A stretch of DNA of 13,352 nucleotides from Desulfuromonas sp. SDB. GTDB taxonomy: Bacteria; SDB-A. Made by a program: the position numbers and the translations under genes. Positions 8,101 through 13,352 of the stretch are shown here, piece by piece (position 1 is the stretch's first letter; the number at the start of each line of letters is the position of its first letter). Under the pieces are notes generated by a model. The model worked only from the letters and a program-made list of their open reading frames with translations. It was not told where the DNA came from and ran no database searches. The stretch lies in NCBI GenBank assembly GCA_001412365.1, contig LKUE01000114.1:1-13352 (forward strand), in the 5' to 3' direction.

Positions 8101-10314
8101 AATTTTCAAAGCTTTTTCATTATCAAATTTCAATCTGGCAATATCTCCCGCGATCAATGCATATTTTACTGTTTTAGTACTTACCCCACTATTCCAATAA
8201 AATTCCGATAAACGGTTAACTGAATCCTCTTGTTGATATTTAAGAATATCTTCTAAATTCAAACCATCCACTTTCTGCATCAATTCAGACTCATAGTATT
8301 CGGCTATTGCTAAACTCATTTTTCGAAAATAATCTTTATTAAGATTATTTAGAATTACTTCTCTAATTCTGGAATGATTGAAACAATATTGATTCTCCGA
8401 AAAAATCAATATTGATTCCTCTGCCAGTTGATCTAAAACTTCTAATGTTTTAGTTTCATTCCATTTCAACAACTTCATGGACATATCCACATCAATGTAT
8501 TCACCTGCAATTGAATTTAATTCGGCTAGAGATTTTTGTTCAACAGATAAATTTGTCAATTTTTTTTCGATTAAGTTTGAATAAAAATCAGTTTCAGCTA
8601 AATTAAATGCTTCAGTTATAGTAGATAAATTCTTGATCTTTTGGTGGATTTTATTCTTATACAAAATATCAATTAATTCTTTAATAAAAAGAGGTAAACC
8701 CTGGGTATAGTTAACCAAATCCTTAATCTCTCTTTTATTTAAACTTTCACCAAAATAATTATTGAATAAATGGGATATTTCTTCGGGATCAATTTTTGAT
8801 AAATGAATTTCAGTCCAAAAAGTATTTGTATCTTTTTCTAATTTTGACTCAACTAATCCCTGACTGAACATATCTTTCCTGGATAAGGCGATGATAAATA
8901 TTCTTGATTTCTTAAGATCTCTTTCCGAGAACTTCAACCATCGAATAAAAGGAGCATCTGATAATTGGAGATCATCAAAAATCAAAACCACGCAGGGAGA
9001 TGAAAATTTACTGGGATTTTTAAATGCAGTCTCTGAAAAATTAATTAAAAACTTTGTGATAACCTGGAAAAATTTCATTTCCGCTTCTTCTCCAGACAAA
9101 ACAGGTATGCGTTCCAATAATTCAGAAAATTCATAATTCTTCAAATCTGGATCAATATTCATCAAATCAGAAGCCAGATTGCCCAGAAGTTTCACTCTCT
9201 TTAACTCCGAAATTAACTGACATGAGTTTATCAAGCTGTTTATCAGTATTTTAAAAGGCTGATGTAAATACCCATGTTCCTTGAGATTTACAGTTATAGC
9301 AGGGATTTGTTCTAAATCCAAATTCAGTTTAAATTCCTCCCATAGCCTAGACTTACCGATTCCTCCTTCCCCATATATATATACTCCTGATCCCTGCTTA
9401 TTGTTTGCTCTTTCAAATCCTTTCTTTAATTCTTTCAATTCAGTTTTTCTTCCCAAGAACATAGTTCCAAACATTATCTTAGTGTCCACTAACAAAGGGC
9501 AAACAGTAGAGGTAGAGGATAGCAATCTAACTAATTGGTAAGATAACTCCTGACAGGATTCATATCGTTTATAAGGCTTTTTATGCAAAAGTTTACAGAT
9601 AATTTTCTTAGCTGGATCCGGCAATTCAGATTGAGGTTTGCTTAAATCCTTTATATCTTGATTTATATGAGCCATTGCAATTTCGGCAAAACTATTACCG
9701 GTAAAAGGCGGTTTTCCAGTAAGCATTTCAAATAAAATAATCCCCAAAGAATATAAATCACTTCTATGGTCAATTTTACTGGCGTTAACACATTGCTCAG
9801 GCGAAGAATAGTGAATTGATCCCAAAAACAAACCTTCCATTGTCAGTTGAAGATCATCATTTAACTTCATCAAGTCAAAATCGGTAATTTTTACTTGGTC
9901 ACTCTTATCAATCAATATATTTTCCGGTTTAAGATCTCGATGAACTATTTGATTTCCATGTAATTCATTTAAACCTTCACAAACTTGGCATATAATTGAT
10001 ATTACCTGATCGAGATTCAGATCATAATTATGAATTTTCTGAATATACGCTCTTAAAGAATCACCATCTACATACTCCATTACAAATCCGACTTTATCCT
10101 CTTGTTCTATCCATTCAATCATTTTAACCAAATGGGGATTATTTAATTTCTTAGCAGCGATAAAGCTTCTTTTAAATCTTCTCCGCTGATCCTGATTATG
10201 TAAGGCTTGATGGATTATTTTTAAAGCGGCAATTCTATTATCTCTAGCATTCCTTACCCTGTATACATTTGAAAAAGAGCCTTCAGAGATTTTTTCTTCA
10301 ATAATCCAATTCAT
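5164..10314 (-). CDS. Giant sigma-54 activator: Ser/Thr kinase, STAND-like ATPase, TPR, GAF, AAA+, Fis-type HTH
   Basis: This 1716-residue cytoplasmic regulator has six modules. (1) A Ser/Thr kinase spans about 1-265: VYRV after a reduced glycine loop, Lys32 in AALKI, HRDLKPEN at 125-132 with Asp127, DFD in place of DFG at 145-147, and SPE at 171-173. (2) A STAND/AAA_16-type ATPase spans about 285-700, with LGRKTEL, Walker A GEGGIGKS at 315-322 and Walker B IFDD at 445-448. (3) A TPR array spans about 720-1110. (4) A GAF sensor domain spans about 1225-1390. (5) A sigma-54 interaction AAA+ domain follows, with Walker A GETGSGKE at 1429-1436, GAFSGA at 1476-1481 (the sigma-contact loop, Ser for Thr), Walker B LLLDE ending at 1501, and WPGNIREL before the C-terminus. 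(6) A Fis-type HTH lies at about 1672-1714. There is no response-regulator receiver, so kinase, ATPase or GAF inputs should control it. The ATG is forced by an in-frame TAA nine bases upstream; no Shine-Dalgarno site is evident. Its likely targets are the two sigma-54 promoters immediately downstream. Confidence 0.95.
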   Translation of the reverse strand: MNWIIEEKISEGSFSNVYRVRNARDNRIAALKIIHQALHNQDQRRRFKRSFIAAKKLNNPHLVKMIEWIEQEDKVGFVMEYVDGDSLRAYIQKIHNYDLNLDQVISIICQVCEGLNELHGNQIVHRDLKPENILIDKSDQVKITDFDLMKLNDDLQLTMEGLFLGSIHYSSPEQCVNASKIDHRSDLYSLGIILFEMLTGKPPFTGNSFAEIAMAHINQDIKDLSKPQSELPDPAKKIICKLLHKKPYKRYESCQELSYQLVRLLSSTSTVCPLLVDTKIMFGTMFLGRKTELKELKKGFERANNKQGSGVYIYGEGGIGKSRLWEEFKLNLDLEQIPAITVNLKEHGYLHQPFKILINSLINSCQLISELKRVKLLGNLASDLMNIDPDLKNYEFSELLERIPVLSGEEAEMKFFQVITKFLINFSETAFKNPSKFSSPCVVLIFDDLQLSDAPFIRWLKFSERDLKKSRIFIIALSRKDMFSQGLVESKLEKDTNTFWTEIHLSKIDPEEISHLFNNYFGESLNKREIKDLVNYTQGLPLFIKELIDILYKNKIHQKIKNLSTITEAFNLAETDFYSNLIEKKLTNLSVEQKSLAELNSIAGEYIDVDMSMKLLKWNETKTLEVLDQLAEESILIFSENQYCFNHSRIREVILNNLNKDYFRKMSLAIAEYYESELMQKVDGLNLEDILKYQQEDSVNRLSEFYWNSGVSTKTVKYALIAGDIARLKFDNEKALKIYQKVEAEAQNLLDLKTKVILHRNIGEILEKVQKFKHAEKYLIQACKDSEQCDDNQLKASVNRSLGNLYTHLSDFDKAEQSLLIALRYQKNINDLVLQGKILSELGYIYSHNQKYDKAENCYQQQLDIGQQLKDMSLVANSYSNFGNLCNLRGKFDQALKYFKKSADINRTLANQDNLGKNYKDIGNIYIYKKAGDKSEDYFNKFIDICDNTDNKYAKIIGLIEFADSFSNRGETSKALHYYEQSLEISSEVGSIENIINLNNKIGDIYLLRKEFLKAKKKYLSVLNYQYYHSLENQKVRMMLYKAAVCSYFLGNYQVTENLIYKLQNSFNLKYEDNLKFKIILLLIGTYIACNKYDQAIEELNDCCKECFKKEELKQMLKTKKGQQDLIIANLLNKVLDNSKKIEEKAEIYYQLWNLKYKSDDQNLIRQADIDARNACKLYKRVIEHSTNPVYKLKYMELEEYLDSTKKLKDEMKLIQRLVKLLKPETAYREFLNYLQNTINADSAILIVRDDLSPEMIISKFVGSSNASNKLVDINNFEIRSVSTKMENEEIDLSKGILSEAVITNQPVLIPDAIKNEKLKNNPSIIEKSFLSVIAVPLILSKDEIFGALYLDRRNIEHGFFTDQDVEIVLETAEILTPILVEHEKIKYNKHLSEIKNLGLFIGNSPSMKELYRQIENCSKMDMIVYITGETGSGKELVARALHKLSNRRDKPLVAINCSAVPESLAETELFGHEKGAFSGAVSAKKGKFELAQGGTLLLDEIADIPIELQTKLLRVLQNNEIWRVGGQSPIKVDVRVLVSTHRDLYKEVENGNFREDLYHRLDVLKIRVPPLRERLEDITSLAYHILEKYNNLASKNISGFNQPAIDKLTHHHWPGNIRELENVIAKVVVNHHGDNPIDENEIMVSDKKIKIKSINDFDKYKGKPLSEIIEDVEVNFVEKALSRKDWNISKTAKELNIGRAKLYRIIDKNNLKKSN
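7047..7064 (-). promoter_or_regulatory. Intragenic match to the sigma-54 consensus
   Basis: Inside the TPR part of the activator gene, same strand, the sequence reads TTGGCACGTATATTGCTT. GG and GC are exactly 10 bases apart, and the core (TGGCACG-N4-TTGC) is closer to consensus than the two intergenic promoters. It encodes ordinary protein sequence (IGTYIAC), so it may be chance. If active, it would start a transcript of the GAF-AAA+-HTH half. Confidence 0.35.
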
Positions 10315-10398
10315 TTTAGTTTACAAATACGGTATTTAGGATATAAATAAAATACAATAAACTATTTTGTATTAAAATCGAACAGAAGTAAAACAAAT
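10315..10398. promoter_or_regulatory. Divergent intergenic control region with two dyads
   Basis: These 84 bases separate the two divergently transcribed regulators and must hold both promoters. AAATACGGTATTT (10325-10337) is a perfect 13-base dyad 11 bases from the activator start. AATACAA (10351-10357) and TTGTATT (10367-10373) form a second inverted repeat with a 9-base spacer. The region is so AT-rich that a specific -35/-10 pair cannot be assigned. No sigma-54 element is present, so the regulators themselves are probably housekeeping-sigma transcribed. Confidence 0.4.
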
Positions 10399-13352
10399 AT
10401 GTATCCTAATCTAATACCCAGTTTTATTGCGGATAAATTTCTTATATTCAGAAATTTAAACAAAGCTTATAAGGAAGGGGAACTATGGGCAGGGGTACTA
10501 TTCGTGGACATATCCGGTTTCACTGGAACCACCGAACAATTGATGAAAAATGGCAAGGAAGGAGCAGAAGTTCTATCCAATCTGATTAATGAGATTTTTT
10601 CTCCGAGAATAGAAACAATATACAAAAACAGTGGATTCATAACCCACTTTGCCGGAGATGCTTTTTGCGCAGTTTTTCCAAAAGATAAAAATTTAGTCAG
10701 AAGAATATTTACCAGTGCCCAGGAAATTCTTGATCAGTTTATTAAGCAAGGCAGTTACAAAACCAAATTCGGTTCATTTAATTTCTCGGTTAAAATAGGC
10801 ATTTCCTATGGAAAAGTTATCTGGGGGATAATATTCAATCAACATCAAAATGCTTATTATTTCCGGGGAGAACCACTATATCAATCAGCGGAATGTGAGA
10901 AATACTGCCAGGGTAATGATATAATTTTTGACTATAGTATTAAATCTTTAATAAAACAAGAAAAGATAAAATTCACTAAAATTGATAATTCAAAATTCAA
11001 ACTTAAAAATATTGATTTTATTTTCAGAGGTAGAAAAGAAATTAGGAAGATTAAAAACCAGTTAAATCTTGGATTCTATCCTGAATATTTATTTAATTTA
11101 TCGCAATCAGGTGATTTTCGAAACGTAGCTACCTGTTTTATATCATTTTCAAATGAAACTAATATTCACACTTCATTGAGTAAAATAATAGATTTAGTTC
11201 ATCAATACGGTGGTTACTTCAACAATATCAATTTCGGGGACAAGGGATCATTTTTGTTGGTATTCTTCGGGGCACCTTCCACTCAGGAAAAGATTTATCT
11301 TCATGCAGTTGATTTTGTATTGGAAGTAAACGAAATTGAAAATTTTCAACCTTCAATTGGAATTAGTTACGGGCAAGTTTACTCAGGTTTTCGAGGAAGT
11401 AGATCCCGTGCAGAATACATTTGTCTGGGATCAGTGGTAAATCTTTCTGCTCGTTTAATGAAAAAAGCTGGTTCAAATCAAATTCTAACCAACCATGACT
11501 TATCCCAGAAAATTAATGAGGAATACCAGGTAAAACATATTGGAAATAAAAAATTAAAGGGATTTAAAAATCTTCAACCAATTTATAAAGTACTGGGGAA
11601 AAGAACAATAACCTTAAAGCTTAAATACCGGACAGACTTAGTTGGAAGAGAGAAGGAATTAAATAAACTTAAAGACAAGATAAATAGGTCTCTTTCCTCC
11701 TCTAAAAAAATACTTGCCTATATTTATGGAGAACCGGGAATCGGCAAAAGCAGATTGCTATATGAATTAAAAGAAAATATACCTGAAAATATTAAAATAT
11801 TTGAATTTCAGACTGACAGTATTTTAAAAAAGAATTTTAACTGTATTTTAACAACTTTTAATAAGCTAGTTAATCATCAGGAAGTAATCCCCAGAAATTT
11901 TAGTTTAGTTAAATTAAAGAACAATTTTCTCAAGTTTATTGAAAACTACAATTTACAAAAATACATAGAAAAATTGAATTTCCAATTGGACGAATTTTTT
12001 GATGTTATCTCTTCTTTATTTGGATTTTCAAATGAGAAGTCATTTTTATCCAATCTGCCACCCCAAGATTATCAAAAGCAATTAATTGAATTAGTCTATT
12101 TATTATTGAAAATTTTAATCAGTAAAAATAAATGTATACTTTTTATCGAAGATTTGCATTGGATGGATTTTAATTCCAGAGAGGTTTTTAATAGATTAAT
12201 ATTGGATTCAAAGATTTCATCTCCTTTTATCATCACCAGCCGCTATACCGAAAATAAAGAAAAGCCAGCTTTTGATTATGTTAAAGGAATTGAAAAGACG
12301 GTTATAGAATTAAAAGGTCTTAGTAAAGAAAGTGAGAAAATTATAATTGAAAAACTTCTAAAAAATAATATTTCCGAAAATTTATATATAAACATACATC
12401 AAAAAGTTCAGGGCAATCCTTTTTTTCTGGAACAGTATTGTAATTTTCTGGTTGAATCAAATTTACTGGAGTTTGCTGAAAATGCTTTAAAACTAACTTG
12501 CAAACAAATTGAAATTCCCACCAATATAAATGACATGATCATGTCCAGGATTGATCATCTTTCCAGGGAATTAAAAAATTTAATATTCATTTCTTCAGCT
12601 TATGGATCGGAGATTGATTGTTCGTTATTTACAGAAATATTGAAAAAATTAAACATTAAGTTAAAACCAAAAAAGTTCAACAGAGTAATTTCCGAAGGGA
12701 TTGAAAAAAATATCTGGGATAAAAAAGATGATGATATTTTAATTTTTCATCATATTCTTATCAAAGAAGTTGCCTATGAGATGCAATCAAAACAACAGTT
12801 GAGACAATACCATGGAAGTATTGGAAATATTTTGGAAAAGACTTATCCTGGACAACCAAGTTTCTTTTCTAATTTGGCTTATCACTATCAAAAGGCAGGA
12901 ATTGATGAAAAGGCAATTGAGTATTTGGAAAAAGCAGGTGATTGGGATAAAAAGAATTATTATAACAAATCAGCAATTGACCATTACCATCAGCTTTTAA
13001 ATTATAATTTACCTAAACCTAGAATAGTAAACATAAAAATGAATATTGCCGAAATCTACACTACCATAGGAGAATATGCTAAAGTTTTTGTAATTTATCA
13101 TGATAATCTTGAACTTTCCCAGAACAATTCAGAACTTCAAGCAGATAATTTCTTTGGACTTGGTTTTTATTATTACAATACTGGTGAATACTTAAGAGCT
13201 TTAAGCTATTATCGAAAAGCGAAGAACATTTATAAACAACAAGGATATAAAAAAGAACTGATAAAAATTTATTTGTACACAGGATTTATTTTAAAAGATA
13301 AATGTAAGTATGGATTAGCAGTTATTTTTTATCGGAAAGTTCAAAATTATGC
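10399..13352 (+). CDS. Soluble adenylyl cyclase-like protein: tandem class III cyclase, STAND-like ATPase, TPR (truncated at window edge)
   Basis: The frame stays open for 984 codons to the right edge, so the C-terminus is missing. Domain order matches the soluble adenylyl cyclase (sAC) type. The first cyclase domain spans about 30-200, with FVDISGFT (metal Asp37) and HFAGDAF (second metal Asp87). The second cyclase domain spans about 240-400, with FGDKGSFLLVFFGAP at 279-293, EYICLGSVVNLSARLM at 339-354, and the transition-state pair Asn348 and Arg352. An ATPase begins at VGREKEL (415-421), with Walker A GEPGIGKS at 444-451 and Walker B ILFIEDLHW at 580-588. TPR-like repeats run from about residue 820. 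One composite active site (metals from the first domain, Asn/Arg from the second) seems intact, so it probably makes a cyclic nucleotide. However, the base-selecting Lys of sAC is His83 here and the Thr counterpart is Ile341, so ATP versus GTP preference is uncertain. It is divergent from the sigma-54 activator and shares its ATPase-TPR design. The start is the first ATG in frame; only a weak AGAAG precedes it. Confidence 0.92.
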   Translation, partial: MYPNLIPSFIADKFLIFRNLNKAYKEGELWAGVLFVDISGFTGTTEQLMKNGKEGAEVLSNLINEIFSPRIETIYKNSGFITHFAGDAFCAVFPKDKNLVRRIFTSAQEILDQFIKQGSYKTKFGSFNFSVKIGISYGKVIWGIIFNQHQNAYYFRGEPLYQSAECEKYCQGNDIIFDYSIKSLIKQEKIKFTKIDNSKFKLKNIDFIFRGRKEIRKIKNQLNLGFYPEYLFNLSQSGDFRNVATCFISFSNETNIHTSLSKIIDLVHQYGGYFNNINFGDKGSFLLVFFGAPSTQEKIYLHAVDFVLEVNEIENFQPSIGISYGQVYSGFRGSRSRAEYICLGSVVNLSARLMKKAGSNQILTNHDLSQKINEEYQVKHIGNKKLKGFKNLQPIYKVLGKRTITLKLKYRTDLVGREKELNKLKDKINRSLSSSKKILAYIYGEPGIGKSRLLYELKENIPENIKIFEFQTDSILKKNFNCILTTFNKLVNHQEVIPRNFSLVKLKNNFLKFIENYNLQKYIEKLNFQLDEFFDVISSLFGFSNEKSFLSNLPPQDYQKQLIELVYLLLKILISKNKCILFIEDLHWMDFNSREVFNRLILDSKISSPFIITSRYTENKEKPAFDYVKGIEKTVIELKGLSKESEKIIIEKLLKNNISENLYINIHQKVQGNPFFLEQYCNFLVESNLLEFAENALKLTCKQIEIPTNINDMIMSRIDHLSRELKNLIFISSAYGSEIDCSLFTEILKKLNIKLKPKKFNRVISEGIEKNIWDKKDDDILIFHHILIKEVAYEMQSKQQLRQYHGSIGNILEKTYPGQPSFFSNLAYHYQKAGIDEKAIEYLEKAGDWDKKNYYNKSAIDHYHQLLNYNLPKPRIVNIKMNIAEIYTTIGEYAKVFVIYHDNLELSQNNSELQADNFFGLGFYYYNTGEYLRALSYYRKAKNIYKQQGYKKELIKIYLYTGFILKDKCKYGLAVIFYRKVQNY

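Noticed and set aside
10551-10566. Plus-strand GG-N10-GC match (TGGCAAGGAAGGAGCA) inside the cyclase gene
   Set aside because: Only the spacing fits; the -24 C and the -12 TT are lost, and the bases simply encode the cyclase domain.
1-13352. tRNA, rRNA or riboswitch genes
   Set aside because: No cloverleaf-like, rRNA-like or known riboswitch core was recognised in the gaps, all of which are short and AT-rich.

Overview
The window is A+T-rich bacterial DNA, very roughly one third G+C by eye. It holds four complete genes and one gene that runs off the right edge. The large secreted protein has a family C25 (gingipain-type) catalytic core and a C-terminal FlgD-like / type IX sorting domain. Together with the giant multidomain regulators and the low G+C, this suggests the FCB superphylum, most likely an anaerobic candidate phylum such as Cloacimonadota. 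That placement is inference; no rRNA or marker gene is present. The three small or output genes carry perfect AGGAGG ribosome-binding sites, which argues against a typical member of Bacteroidota.

Layout from left to right: (1) 1-85, noncoding with short direct repeats. (2) 86-595, minus strand, a small nitroreductase-family flavoprotein. (3) 752-781, a strong hairpin terminator serving the gene to its right. (4) 792-4358, minus strand, a secreted C25 cysteine peptidase with a sorting domain. (5) 4359-4709, a regulatory gap with a -24/-12 (sigma-54) promoter, dyads and a terminator. (6) 4710-5042, minus strand, a stand-alone PqqD-like (RiPP recognition element type) protein with its own -24/-12 promoter. 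(7) 5164-10314, minus strand, a 1716-residue regulator made of Ser/Thr kinase, STAND-like ATPase, TPR array, GAF, sigma-54 AAA+ and Fis-type HTH. (8) 10315-10398, a short divergent control region. (9) 10399 to beyond 13352, plus strand, a soluble-adenylyl-cyclase-like protein with tandem class III cyclase domains, a STAND-like ATPase and TPRs, truncated by the window edge.

The central idea is a local circuit. The giant regulator has every part of a sigma-54 enhancer-binding activator. The two genes immediately downstream, on the same strand, each have a textbook sigma-54 promoter (TGGCAC-N5-TTGCA, GG and GC exactly 10 bases apart) at a sensible distance from an identical AGGAGGAAAAATG start context. 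A kinase/ATPase/TPR sensor would therefore switch on an orphan PqqD-like protein and a secreted peptidase. The divergent cyclase has the same ATPase-TPR chassis behind a different output module, so the locus looks like a paired protein-kinase and cyclic-nucleotide signalling station controlling a secreted effector. The promoters and domains are read directly from the sequence; the regulatory wiring and any peptide-processing role are inferred.
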